Positions 45,348 through 53,662 of a stretch of 64,000 nt of DNA are shown piece by piece. Source of the DNA: Roseivivax lentus (GTDB lineage: Bacteria > Pseudomonadota > Alphaproteobacteria > Rhodobacterales > Rhodobacteraceae). The position numbers and the translations under genes are program-made. The stretch spans positions 62,001 through 126,000 of the forward strand of contig NZ_FTOQ01000002.1 in NCBI RefSeq assembly GCF_900156805.1, written 5' to 3'. Positions within the stretch are counted from its first letter, which is position 1, and each line of letters starts with the position of its first letter. The notes beneath the pieces were generated by a model, which searched no databases, was not told the origin of the DNA, and worked only from the letters and a program-made list of their open reading frames with translations.

Positions 45348-46661
45348 ATGGCGGTAGAGCGGTTGGAGGACCTCCGGGCTTGGCTTGAGACGCAGCCGCG
45401 TGCCGTGTCGGAGCTGATTGCGTGCCGCGCGGCGTTGCGGGTCTGGCCGCTTGTCTTCGGGGCGAAATTGACAGATCGCTTCGATGGACGAGCGCGCCGG
45501 ACTCTTTCTTTCTTGACAGCAAGATGTATTCTGACTTCGGGGGTAGCGGCCATGTTGCCAACCCCCGAAGTCAGAGCCGCCGCCGCCGCCCCCGCCGCCG
45601 CCGCCGCCCCCGCCGCCGACGCCGCCCGCGCCGTCGCCTTCCGCGCCGTCGCCGCCCGCGCGGCTTCCGACGCCGCCAACTCTGCCCAAGCCCGCGCCGC
45701 CCGCGTCGCCGCCGACGCCGCCGACTTCGCCGCCGCCGACGCCGCCCGCGCCGCCGCCGCCGCCCGCGCCGCCGTACTTGCCGATACAAAGCTGTCCGAA
45801 GCAGACCTCTGGTCCAGCCGGCTCTGGCATGACAAGGCGCCTCCCGATTGGGCGGAGTTGGATGCGCTGGATGGACCGGATGCCGTCCTGGCCGACCCCG
45901 CCTTCGACGTCTGGCGCCGGTGGTACTTGGCGGCGCTGCAGGGAACCCCGCTTCCCATTGCGCTTCAGGAAAAGGTCGCACTGATCCCGAACAATGTGTG
46001 GGGCGCGGGCCCAGAGGTTGTTGCGGAACGTATCAACGAGATCGAGGAAGATTTACGCGAAGACACGCCGCGGGACTGGCCCGACCATGTGCCGAAACTG
46101 GAAACACGAAAGCTCGTGCAGCATATCCACACGCTTTTGGACAATCGGTTCCTCAGCGAGGGCGTGGCGCTCTCTGCTGCACATGGGTTGGAAAACGCCA
46201 TCGCTCAGTTCTGCCGGAATGCCCCGGCGAACGAGCTGCCCGAGGAGATGCTACCGCTTCGGCGGGTGCCGGATATTCTTATCCGTCTTGCATCCCAGAT
46301 TCAGATCGCCGCCCAACGCAGTGAAGCGTTACAAAGCAAGGACCAGCGGCTCCGCGACAAGGATATCGAAATCGCGAAATTGTCGGCGACGATTGTTGAA
46401 CTGAATTCAACTATTGCGACGCTGGAAGGCAACCTCGCCAATGCGCAGGCCGAAGGGCTCGACCGTAATTTCCGCAAGGGTTTCGCGGAAAGCCTCGGCA
46501 AGCTGGGGCATCCCGCGACGCTTGGAGGGCTCGCGCTCAGTGTTGCCTATTTCTTCGGCGTCCCGGCCAGCGACGTGACCTTCCAGAACCTGCGGGACTA
46601 CCTGCGTGGGGTCGAAGAGGCCGAGCCTTTGCCGGATCTGCCGGGTACGTTCGATGTCTGA
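45348..46661 (+). CDS. Alanine-rich repeat protein of unknown function
   Basis: This 437-residue protein is composed of an N-terminal module ([33 protein letters not shown]) and an Ala-rich low-complexity helix of about 70 residues, made of near-repeats such as [15 protein letters not shown] Trp-rich module follows ([16 protein letters not shown], then [21 protein letters not shown]). Next comes a coiled coil at about residues 300-370 ([19 protein letters not shown]) and a short hydrophobic end ([16 protein letters not shown]). I recall uncharacterised alphaproteobacterial proteins of this build but no function. The start could also be GTG at 45333. The end overlaps the acylphosphatase start by 8 bases. 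Confidence 0.8.
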   Translation: MAVERLEDLRAWLETQPRAVSELIACRAALRVWPLVFGAKLTDRFDGRARRTLSFLTARCILTSGVAAMLPTPEVRAAAAAPAAAAAPAADAARAVAFRAVAARAASDAANSAQARAARVAADAADFAAADAARAAAAARAAVLADTKLSEADLWSSRLWHDKAPPDWAELDALDGPDAVLADPAFDVWRRWYLAALQGTPLPIALQEKVALIPNNVWGAGPEVVAERINEIEEDLREDTPRDWPDHVPKLETRKLVQHIHTLLDNRFLSEGVALSAAHGLENAIAQFCRNAPANELPEEMLPLRRVPDILIRLASQIQIAAQRSEALQSKDQRLRDKDIEIAKLSATIVELNSTIATLEGNLANAQAEGLDRNFRKGFAESLGKLGHPATLGGLALSVAYFFGVPASDVTFQNLRDYLRGVEEAEPLPDLPGTFDV

Positions 46662-46935
46662 GACACCCACCACCCGCCGTTTCACCATCGAGGGCCGCGT
46701 GCAGGGCGTGGGGTTCCGGGCCTGGACGCAGGGACGGGCGGAGGCCTTGGGGCTGCGCGGCTGGGTGCGCAATCTGCCCGATGGCCGCGTCGAGGCGGTG
46801 CTGGGCGGGGCCGAGGACGCAGTGGACGCGATGGCGCGCGCGCTCGGGCAGGGGCCCGTCGCCGCAGCCGTGACGGGCGTGACGGTCGCGCCTGCGGAGG
46901 AGGTGCTGCCCCGGGGCGTCGAGATCCGGCGCTGA
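46654..46935 (+). CDS. acyP: Acylphosphatase
   Basis: This 93-residue enzyme has the full acylphosphatase signature. The phosphate-binding loop is [11 protein letters not shown] with its Arg, and the catalytic Asn lies in [17 protein letters not shown]. It hydrolyses carboxyl-phosphate bonds in the cytoplasm. The ATG at 46654 lies inside the end of the alanine-rich gene (8-base overlap). Confidence 0.93.
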   Translation: MSETPTTRRFTIEGRVQGVGFRAWTQGRAEALGLRGWVRNLPDGRVEAVLGGAEDAVDAMARALGQGPVAAAVTGVTVAPAEEVLPRGVEIRR

Positions 46936-47076
46936 GGCGCGGCGGTCCATGGGGCGGTGAACGCCGACGGGGATGGGGCGTCCAACGGATCGGTGAATGG
47001 ACACCCGCCCCCCGATCGGGCATGATCTGCCCCAATCAAAAGGCCGGGAAAATCCGGCGGCAGAACGAGCAGAGAC

Positions 47077-47430
47077 ATGACCGGCAGCACAAAATCCCTC
47101 GGCTGTGCCCTCGTGGTCGGCCTGACCCTCGCCGGATGCGGCGGCGGTCCCTCCTCCTCGGCGAATGTCACGCGCTTCGCGACGGGGCCCATATATTCGG
47201 CCTGCATGGCCTCGGACCGCAAGGCGCGCAGCCGCGCGCTCTGCGGCTGCGTGCAGGCCTCGGCGGATGCGACCCTGTCGGGCGGCGACCAGCGGCGGGC
47301 CTCGCGCTTTTTCCGCGACCCGCAGGAAGCGCATGACGTGAAATATTCCAAGACCCCGCGCGACGACGCGTTCTGGGAGCGTTACGAGACCTTCGTGGAC
47401 CGGTCCGAGCGGTATTGCCAGGGGCTTTGA
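47077..47430 (+). CDS. Small lipoprotein, uncharacterised alphaproteobacterial family
   Basis: This 117-residue lipoprotein has a lipobox LAGC (GCALVVGLTLAGCGGG). It has a conserved-looking core with paired cysteines (YSACMASDRKARSRALCGCVQ), DATLSGGDQRRASRFFRDPQ and an FWERYETFVDRSERYC end. Four cysteines after the lipidated one may form disulfides in the periplasm. Relatives in this family are sometimes labelled as arginine transporters, but nothing here supports transport. The function is unknown. Confidence 0.8.
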   Translation: MTGSTKSLGCALVVGLTLAGCGGGPSSSANVTRFATGPIYSACMASDRKARSRALCGCVQASADATLSGGDQRRASRFFRDPQEAHDVKYSKTPRDDAFWERYETFVDRSERYCQGL

Positions 47431-47480
47431 CTTGGCTCTGACTGGGCGCCGACCGGGCTCCGGCTGGGCCCTGACGGGGC

Positions 47481-48245
47481 TCAGGCCTCGGCGGTCAGGA
47501 AGGCGCGCAGGGTCGCCTCGAAGGCCTCGGGCTTTTCGGCGTGCAGCCAATGGCCGGCATCGGCGATCCGGGCGAAGCGCGCGCGCGGGAACAGGTCGCG
47601 GATCGGCCCGCGCATCTCGGGCGTGACATAGTCGCTCTTGCCGCCCGACAGGAACAGCGCCGGGCCCTCGAAGCGCCCTTCGGGCGCGGGCCAGCCGAGG
47701 ATCTTCGGCATTTCCGCGCCGAGCACGTCGAGATTGAGCAGCCAGCGCTTTTCCTTGAGGTCGAGGGACTGGGTGAAGAAGCCCTGCAGCACCGGGTCGT
47801 CGACATGGGCGGCCAGCTGTGCCGCGGCGTCCGAGCGTTTCGATACCGCGTCGAGATCGACCGATTTCATCGCGTCGATATAGCCCGACTGGTGATCGTG
47901 ATCGTAGGCCACCGGCGCCATGTCCGCGGAGACGAGCCGCCGGACCATGTCGGGGCGGGTGAGCGACAGCATCATCGCGGCCTTGCCGCCCATCGAATGC
48001 CCGACCACGTCGGCGGGCCGGTCCAGCTCCTCGATCACATGGGCGAGGTCGGCGGCCATGTCCTCGTAGCCGTGGCTGTCGGCCCAGAGCGAGGCGCCGT
48101 GATTGCGCTGGTCGACCGCCACCACGTGCCGGATATCCGAGAGCGCGCGGGCGATGCGGGTCCAGTTCTTCGCCTGGCCGTAGAGGCCATGAACGATGAC
48201 GAGCGGGGGCAGGTCGGAATCGCCGTGACGGATCGTGTTCAGCAT
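47481..48245 (-). CDS. Alpha/beta hydrolase (YbfF-like esterase)
   Basis: The 254-residue protein has the alpha/beta hydrolase fold. The oxyanion region is VIVHGLYGQAKNW, the nucleophile Ser lies in VVGHSMGGKAAMM, an acidic residue in GGKSDYVTP and the catalytic His in DAGHWLHAEKP. It matches the YbfF group of esterases acting on short acyl-CoA or acyl esters. The frame remains open far upstream, but the ATG at 48245 begins the recognisable fold. Three tandem 26-bp repeats lie just upstream. Confidence 0.9.
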   Translation of the reverse strand: MLNTIRHGDSDLPPLVIVHGLYGQAKNWTRIARALSDIRHVVAVDQRNHGASLWADSHGYEDMAADLAHVIEELDRPADVVGHSMGGKAAMMLSLTRPDMVRRLVSADMAPVAYDHDHQSGYIDAMKSVDLDAVSKRSDAAAQLAAHVDDPVLQGFFTQSLDLKEKRWLLNLDVLGAEMPKILGWPAPEGRFEGPALFLSGGKSDYVTPEMRGPIRDLFPRARFARIADAGHWLHAEKPEAFEATLRAFLTAEA

Positions 48246-48276
48246 GCGCTCAGGAATAACGCCGGCGGGCGCGGCT

Positions 48277-48354
48277 CGCCAGCGGCTTTTCCCCCGACCG
48301 CGCGCCAGCGGCTTTTCCCGCGACCGCACGCCAGCGGCTTTTCCTCGGCTGCGG
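48277..48354. repeat. Three tandem copies of a 26-bp repeat
   Basis: Copies begin at 48277, 48303 and 48329, each with CGCCAGCGGCTTTTCC. Copies 1 and 2 differ at only two positions over 26 bases; copy 3 keeps the first 16 bases and diverges after. They fill the divergent region between the hydrolase and the small membrane-protein gene. They may be repeated operator sites or a variable-number tandem repeat. Confidence 0.85.
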
Positions 48355-48374
48355 GGCAGGCTAGATCGTCGCGC

Positions 48375-48749
48375 ATGGCCATGGATCCGACCCTCATTCG
48401 CGATATCGGGCGCATCGAGGTGCTGCTCGCCGAGAAGTTCGGCGCCGCCTCGGGGCGTCTCGACCGCCGTGCGAGGAAGGCGGGGCGGAATCTGCCGCGC
48501 TGGGTGCGCCGCGATCTCGACCGGCTGGCGGCGGTGCAGACCATGGCGGGTCACCCGAAGCTCGGCCGGATGGTCGATACGCGCAAGAGCCTGAAGGCCG
48601 CCGCGCGGACGCGCGACTGGCTCGACGCGGTCGACGTCGCCGACCGGCGCCGCGGCCGGCTTCTGGGGATGCTGGGCGCGCTGTCCTTCAACCTGATCCT
48701 GGCCTTCGTGCTGCTGATCGTGGTGCTGCGCTGGCGCGGTCTGGTCTGA
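48375..48749 (+). CDS. Small protein with a C-terminal membrane anchor
   Basis: This 124-residue protein has a basic, helical N-terminal region (GRLDRRARKAGRNLPRWVRRDLDRLAAVQTM) and one C-terminal helix (LGALSFNLILAFVLLIVVLRW), so it is probably a tail-anchored inner-membrane protein. I do not recognise a family. The ATG at 48375 or 48381 (MAMD) could be used. It stands alone, divergent from the alpha/beta hydrolase. Confidence 0.72.
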   Translation: MAMDPTLIRDIGRIEVLLAEKFGAASGRLDRRARKAGRNLPRWVRRDLDRLAAVQTMAGHPKLGRMVDTRKSLKAAARTRDWLDAVDVADRRRGRLLGMLGALSFNLILAFVLLIVVLRWRGLV

Positions 48750-48766
48750 GGCGGCGGCCCGGACGC

Positions 48767-49171
48767 TCAGCCTCGCGGCCCGTTGTAATCCGCATCCGAG
48801 ACCGGCTCCGCCCAATCGGCGGTCTTGCCGTCCTGCGCCTCGCCCAGGGCGAGGTGGGTCATCGCCACATCCGGTGCCGCGCCGTGCCAGTGCCGTTCGC
48901 CTTCGTGGAAATAGGCGGTGTCGCCCGGGCGCAGTTCCCGGACCGGGCCGCCTTCGGATTGCGCGAGGCACAGGCCCTCGGTCACGAAGATCGTCTGGCC
49001 GTAGGGATGGGTGTGCCAATTGGTGCGCGCGCCGGGCTCGAAGGTGACGACGAAGCCGCGATGGCGCGCCGGGGCGTCCGGGGCCGCGATGATGTCCATT
49101 CGGACATGCCCGGTGAAATACTCGGCGGGGGCGATCTTCGTGGGGCGGGTTCCGGCGCGGGTGATGTCCAT
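48767..49171 (-). CDS. Cupin-domain protein (mandelonitrile-lyase/QdoI-like)
   Basis: This 134-residue single cupin has motif 1 TNWHTHPYGQTIFVTEG (two His and Glu-type ligand) and motif 2 GDTAYFHEGERHWHGAAP (His). It binds a divalent metal. The overall layout matches small cupins near carboxymuconolactone decarboxylases and (R)-hydroxynitrile lyases. The start at 49171 has AAGGACA upstream. No pathway is suggested by the neighbours. Confidence 0.87.
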   Translation of the reverse strand: MDITRAGTRPTKIAPAEYFTGHVRMDIIAAPDAPARHRGFVVTFEPGARTNWHTHPYGQTIFVTEGLCLAQSEGGPVRELRPGDTAYFHEGERHWHGAAPDVAMTHLALGEAQDGKTADWAEPVSDADYNGPRG

Positions 49172-49426
49172 GATCTGTCCTTGCGTGATGCGGGGATCAG
49201 GATGGCAGATTGCGCGCCGGGGTAAAGAGGCCCGGCCGGCGGGGCGGGCGGGCGGTGCGGGATCGCGTATTTGGAAAGAGGCAAGACAGGGTGCGGTTTG
49301 CGCGCCGGGCCGGGTGGCGCGCAGGGGAGCAGGCGGGCCGCGCGTGACTTGCGGGCGACTGTCCACGAGAAAAAAGGCGGCCCCCGCAGAGGCCGCCCCG
49401 TTTCGTCGTCGGAATACCCGTCCGGA

Positions 49427-50722
49427 TCAGAGGTCGGGATAGATCGGGAAGCGCGCGCAGAGCGCCTCGACCTCGGCTTTCACCTTGGCTTCGACCGCGG
49501 CATTGCCGTCCTCGCCATGGGCGGCGAGCCCGTCCACCACCTCGATGATCCAGTCGGCGATCTGGCGGAACTCGTCCTCGTCGAAGCCGCGCGTGGTGCC
49601 CGCGGGGCTGCCGAGGCGGATGCCCGAGGTGACCATCGGCTTTTCGGGATCGAAGGGCACGCCGTTCTTGTTGCAGGTGATGTGGGCGCGGCCGAGCGCC
49701 TTTTCGGTCGCGTTGCCCTTCACGCCCTTGGGGCGCAGGTCCACCAGCACGACATGGGTGTCGGTGCCGTGAGTGACAGTGTCGAGCCCGCCCTTGATAA
49801 GCTGGTCCGACAGCGCCTGGGCGTTCTTGATGACCTGCTCCTGGTAGGTCTTGAAGCCGGGCTCCAGCGCCTCGCCGAAGGCCACGGCCTTGGCGGCGAT
49901 CACGTGCATCAGCGGCCCGCCCTGGATGCCGGGGAAGATCGCGGAGTTGAACTTCTTCGCCAGCGCCTCGTCATCGGTGAGGATCATGCCGCCGCGGGGG
50001 CCGCGCAGGGTCTTGTGCGTGGTGGTCGTGGCCACGTGCGCATGCGGGAAGGGCGAGGGGTAAAGGCCGGTGGCCACGAGGCCCGCGAAATGCGCCATGT
50101 CGACGAGGAGGTAAGCACCGACCGTATCGGCGATCTCGCGCATCCTGGCGAAGTCGATCTGGCGCGGGATGGCCGAGCCGCCGGCGATGATCATCTTCGG
50201 CTTGTGCTCGGCGGTGAGCGCCGCGATCTCGTCGTAATCGATGAGGTTGTCCTGCTTGCGCACGCCGTATTGCACCGCGTTGAACCACTTGCCCGACTGG
50301 TTGGGCTTGGCGCCATGCGTGAGGTGCCCGCCCGCATCGAGGCTCATGCCGAGGATCGTGTCGCCGGGCTGCAGAAGCGCGGTGAACACGCCCTGGTTGG
50401 CCTGCGAGCCCGAATTGGGCTGCACGTTGGCGAAGCCGCAGCCGAAGAGCTTGCAGGCGCGTTCGATGGCGAGGTTCTCGGCCACGTCGACCCAGTCGCA
50501 GCCGCCGTAATAGCGCCGGCCCGGATAGCCTTCGGCGTATTTGTTGGTCATCACCGAGCCCTGCGCCTCCATCACCGCGCGGGAGACGATGTTTTCCGAG
50601 GCGATGAGTTCGATCTCGTCGCGCTGTCGGCCGAGTTCGCCTTTCATGGCGGCGGCGATCTCGGGATCGCGGGAGGTGAGGCTCTCGGTGAAGAAACCGT
50701 TGTCACGATGGGGCGCGTTCAT
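49427..50722 (-). CDS. glyA: Serine hydroxymethyltransferase
   Basis: This 431-residue PLP enzyme has the cofactor lysine in [30 protein letters not shown] and [13 protein letters not shown] segments of the active site. It converts serine and tetrahydrofolate to glycine and methylene-tetrahydrofolate in the cytoplasm. The ATG at 50722 has AAGGACA 8 bases upstream. It is divergent from nadK. Confidence 0.97.
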   Translation of the reverse strand: MNAPHRDNGFFTESLTSRDPEIAAAMKGELGRQRDEIELIASENIVSRAVMEAQGSVMTNKYAEGYPGRRYYGGCDWVDVAENLAIERACKLFGCGFANVQPNSGSQANQGVFTALLQPGDTILGMSLDAGGHLTHGAKPNQSGKWFNAVQYGVRKQDNLIDYDEIAALTAEHKPKMIIAGGSAIPRQIDFARMREIADTVGAYLLVDMAHFAGLVATGLYPSPFPHAHVATTTTHKTLRGPRGGMILTDDEALAKKFNSAIFPGIQGGPLMHVIAAKAVAFGEALEPGFKTYQEQVIKNAQALSDQLIKGGLDTVTHGTDTHVVLVDLRPKGVKGNATEKALGRAHITCNKNGVPFDPEKPMVTSGIRLGSPAGTTRGFDEDEFRQIADWIIEVVDGLAAHGEDGNAAVEAKVKAEVEALCARFPIYPDL

Positions 50723-50779
50723 GGGACATGTCCTTTCGCAGCGGGGCCGCGCGGAAAGCGGCGACCTGAAATCACCGCC

Positions 50780-50807
50780 CATCTACAGGCAAATGCGCCC
50801 GGCTCAA
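50780..50807 (-). promoter_or_regulatory. Possible glyA promoter
   Basis: On the minus strand, TTGAGC (50807-50802) and TAGATG (50785-50780) are 16 bases apart, about 60 bases upstream of glyA. The match is moderate. Confidence 0.35.
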
Positions 50808-50911
50808 AGCCCGGATGCGGCAGTTTGAGACAATATGACGTCGCCCGCTGGCGCTCGGGCGGTGCATGTGCTTGGCTCGCGTTAAGAAACGGCAGGACAG
50901 GACGGGGTCGC

Positions 50912-51673
50912 ATGGGGCTCAGGATCGCTTTCGCGGCATCGAACGCGCCCATCGCGCAATCGGCCAAGGCGGCGCTGTCGCGGCGCTACGGCGATCATGC
51001 GGAGGCGCAGGCCGACGTGATCGTGGCGCTGGGCGGCGACGGTTTCATGCTGCAGACGCTGCACCGCACACAGGGGCTGCCGGCGCCGGTCTACGGCATG
51101 AACCGCGGCACCGTGGGCTTCCTGATGAACGAATATTCCGAACACGGGCTCGCCGAACGGCTGGAGGCCGCCGAGGAGGCGACGATCAATCCGCTGGCGA
51201 TGACGGCCACGCGCGTCGACGGCACCGTGCACGAGGCGCTGGCGATCAACGAGGTGTCGCTGTTGCGGCAGGGGCCGCAGGCGGCGCGGCTGCGGATCTC
51301 GGTCGACGGGCGGCTGCGCATGGCCGAGCTTGTCTGCGACGGCGCGCTGGTGGCCACACCCGCGGGCTCGACCGCCTACAATTATTCCGCCCATGGCCCG
51401 ATCCTGCCCATCGGCTCGGACGTGCTTGCGCTGACGGCGATGGCGGCCTTCCGGCCGCGGCGCTGGCGCGGCGCGCTTCTGCCCAAGACCGCGCATGTGT
51501 GTTTCGAGGTGCTCGACGCGGACAAGCGCCCGGTGATGGCCGAGGCCGACAGCCGCGCGGTCCGCGACGTGGTGCAGGTCGATATCCGCTCCGCCCCGGA
51601 GATCGCCCACCGGGTGCTGTTCGACCCGGGCCACGGCCTCGAAGAACGGCTGATCCGCGAACAATTCGTCTGA
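50912..51673 (+). CDS. nadK: NAD kinase
   Basis: This 253-residue enzyme phosphorylates NAD to NADP. It has the GGDG loop ([16 protein letters not shown]), [10 protein letters not shown] and the conserved [24 protein letters not shown]. The ATG at 50912 gives the usual length of short alphaproteobacterial NadK; a longer open frame runs upstream across glyA but is antisense to it. A hairpin follows the stop. Confidence 0.95.
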   Translation: MGLRIAFAASNAPIAQSAKAALSRRYGDHAEAQADVIVALGGDGFMLQTLHRTQGLPAPVYGMNRGTVGFLMNEYSEHGLAERLEAAEEATINPLAMTATRVDGTVHEALAINEVSLLRQGPQAARLRISVDGRLRMAELVCDGALVATPAGSTAYNYSAHGPILPIGSDVLALTAMAAFRPRRWRGALLPKTAHVCFEVLDADKRPVMAEADSRAVRDVVQVDIRSAPEIAHRVLFDPGHGLEERLIREQFV

Positions 51674-52015
51674 GACGGAAGGCCGGGGCCTGATCCGACG
51701 GGGCAAGCTGCGGGGCGCAGCTTGCGCATGGCGGGCCCGCTGATCCGTGCCGGACCCGCGCGCGGGCAAGAGGGCTGTCTGCCCTCTCTTGCGGGCGCGG
51801 CCCGGCAATTCACACCCAAGGCGACCTATCCCAAAGGTGACGCGGGCGCGTGGCGCGCGCCCCGGCGGGCATCGGCGCATCGGCGCGGGGTCGGGAAATC
51901 CCGCCTATGGCAAATGCCGTGCCTGGTGTATCCTGACGCCGCTTTTGAGTGAGCGGCCAGGGTTTTTCAGGCCGCGTTATTTTGAACGATCCATTTGACC
52001 ACAGGAGGCTTTGCC
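51674..52015. other. Intergenic region with two hairpins, nadK / haem peroxidase
   Basis: These 342 bases contain a 10-bp stem at 51703-51725 (GCAAGCTGCG and CGCAGCTTGC) and a second interrupted hairpin around 51766-51792 (GCAAGAGGGC against GCCCTCTCTTGC, with a 2-base bulge). The right part is the 5' region of the peroxidase gene, with AGGAGG at 52003-52008. No gene is seen. Confidence 0.6.
51703..51725. terminator. Hairpin after nadK
   Basis: A perfect 10-bp stem with a 3-base loop lies 30 bases past the nadK stop. There is no T-run, so it would need Rho or act as a 3' stabiliser. Confidence 0.5.
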
Positions 52016-53524
52016 ATGGCGCACGGCTCAACGCATTTCGATATTCTCGCCCCGAAATCAAAGTTCTATCACGGCCCGTTCGGGCGCATCTGCGGCGACC
52101 TGCCGGCGTGGGAGAGCCCGTTCTCGGACCAGGAGCTGTTCGCGATCGCCAACGAGAAGATGGTGGAACGCCCGGGCCGCACCCCCGGCGACCTCGCCGG
52201 CGATCCCGGCGCCATCTCCGACATGGAGGCGGAGTTCAACTCGGATATCCCGGCGGGCTACACCTATTTCGGGCAATTCGTCGATCACGACATCACCTTC
52301 GATCCCGCCTCGTCGCTGATGCGGGCGAACGATCCCAACGGGCTGTTGAATTTCCGCACGCCGCGGCTCGACCTCGACAATCTCTACGGGGCGGGGCCGG
52401 ACGATCAGCCCTATCTCTACGATCCCGCGGACGGCGCGAAGATGGCCATCGGCGAGGTCACGGGCGCGCCCGGTCTGCCGGACCTGCCGCGCTTCCAGGG
52501 CCGGGCGCTGATCGGCGACATGCGCAACGACGAGAACGCCATGGTGAGCCAGCTGCAGCTGGCCTTCCTCCTAGCGCATAACACGCTGGTGGACCGCGCG
52601 CGCGCCGCCGATCCCGGCGCCGACCGCAAGGTCATCTTCGAGCGCGCCCGGCGGACGCTGCGCTGGCTCTACCAGCACATCGTCTGGTTCGACTTCCTGC
52701 CGCGCGTGCTGCTCGGCGATATCGTGAAATGCGCGCTGACCTGCGAGACCGTCTGCGGCGGGCGGCATGTCTGGCAGTGCGGGCTCGACGATCTCTATTC
52801 GTGGAAGAACCAGCCCTTCATGCCGGTGGAATTCTCGGTCGCGGCCTACCGCTTCGGCCATTCCATGGTGCGCAACGCCTACCAGACCAACAATCCCGCC
52901 CGCGGCTTCGGCGAGCACGCGGCGATCTTCGACAATTCCGGCGCGGCCAATCCCGACGATCTGCGCGGCTTCCGGCCGGTCACGCCGGAAAACTCGATCC
53001 AGTGGGACTGGTTCCTGCCGATGCAGAGTTCGGGCGGGCCCTTCCCGCAGATGGCGCGCAAGATCGACACCAAGCTCGCCAACGCGCTGGCCTTCCTGCA
53101 TGAAGGACCGGCGGGCGACGCGATGAACGTGCTGGCCTTCCGCAACCTCAAGCGCGGCATCGCCTTCGGGCTGCCCTCGGGCACGGATGTGGCCCAGAAG
53201 TTCTGCGTGAAGCCTGTGGAGCTGACCGCGGACGAGCCCGATTCGCTTTGGTACTACATCCTGCGCGAGGCCGAGATCGCCGGCGGCAACGGGCTCGGGC
53301 GCACCGGCTCGATCATCGTGGCGGCGGTCTTCGCGGGGCTTCTGAAGGGCGATCCCTGCTCGTGGTTCACGCTTGATCCCTGCTGGACGCCGAAGGACGA
53401 TCCGCTTCTGCGCGACGGCGAGGACAACGTGGACGATCCCGCCTGGACGCTGGCCTCGATCATCCGGCTCGCGGGGCTGAAGCCCGACGGCATCGGCTTC
53501 GAGGCGCAGGGCGCGGGTCCGTAA
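52016..53524 (+). CDS. Animal-type haem peroxidase family protein
   Basis: The 502-residue protein belongs to the peroxidase-cyclooxygenase (animal haem peroxidase) superfamily. The distal site reads YFGQFVDHDITFDPAS, with Gln87, Asp90 (covalent-haem type) and His91. The proximal His282 lies in AAYRFGHSMVRNAY. The catalytic Arg is expected near residue 190-220 or in the segment preceding the proximal His; I cannot fix it. There is no signal peptide or RTX repeat, unlike many secreted bacterial relatives. The ATG at 52016 has AGGAGG upstream. It likely oxidises halides or organics with peroxide. Confidence 0.88.
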   Translation: MAHGSTHFDILAPKSKFYHGPFGRICGDLPAWESPFSDQELFAIANEKMVERPGRTPGDLAGDPGAISDMEAEFNSDIPAGYTYFGQFVDHDITFDPASSLMRANDPNGLLNFRTPRLDLDNLYGAGPDDQPYLYDPADGAKMAIGEVTGAPGLPDLPRFQGRALIGDMRNDENAMVSQLQLAFLLAHNTLVDRARAADPGADRKVIFERARRTLRWLYQHIVWFDFLPRVLLGDIVKCALTCETVCGGRHVWQCGLDDLYSWKNQPFMPVEFSVAAYRFGHSMVRNAYQTNNPARGFGEHAAIFDNSGAANPDDLRGFRPVTPENSIQWDWFLPMQSSGGPFPQMARKIDTKLANALAFLHEGPAGDAMNVLAFRNLKRGIAFGLPSGTDVAQKFCVKPVELTADEPDSLWYYILREAEIAGGNGLGRTGSIIVAAVFAGLLKGDPCSWFTLDPCWTPKDDPLLRDGEDNVDDPAWTLASIIRLAGLKPDGIGFEAQGAGP

Positions 53525-53577
53525 GGCAAAGGCGCGCCCCGGGCAGCGTCACGCGCAACGGGGCGCCCTCACGATCG

Positions 53578-53607
53578 GACCGGAAATACCTCCGGAGAGC
53601 GCGAGAG
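53578..53607. repeat. Dispersed gene-end element, copy 2
   Basis: GACCGGAAATACCTCCGGAG and the following 10 bases match the reverse complement of 38540-38569 at 29 of 30 positions. It is immediately followed by the hairpins at 53601-53655. Like the other copy it lies directly after a gene end, here that of the haem peroxidase. Confidence 0.7.
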
Positions 53608-53655
53608 GCTGGCCTCTCGCCGCGCCCCGCGGGCCTCGATGGCCCGCGGGGCGCG
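53601..53655. terminator. Double hairpin between convergent genes
   Basis: GCGAGAGGC and GCCTCTCGC (53601-53609 and 53612-53620) form one stem. A second, 15-bp perfect stem runs from 53621-53635 to 53641-53655 around a TCGAT loop. It lies between the peroxidase and prpE, which converge, so it probably ends both transcripts. Confidence 0.75.
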
Positions 53656-53662
53656 CATCTGT

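Noticed and set aside
45571-45981. Run of GCC/CGC triplets as a CRISPR-like or microsatellite repeat
   Set aside because: The repeats are irregular codons of the alanine-rich protein in one reading frame, not spaced direct repeats with unique spacers.
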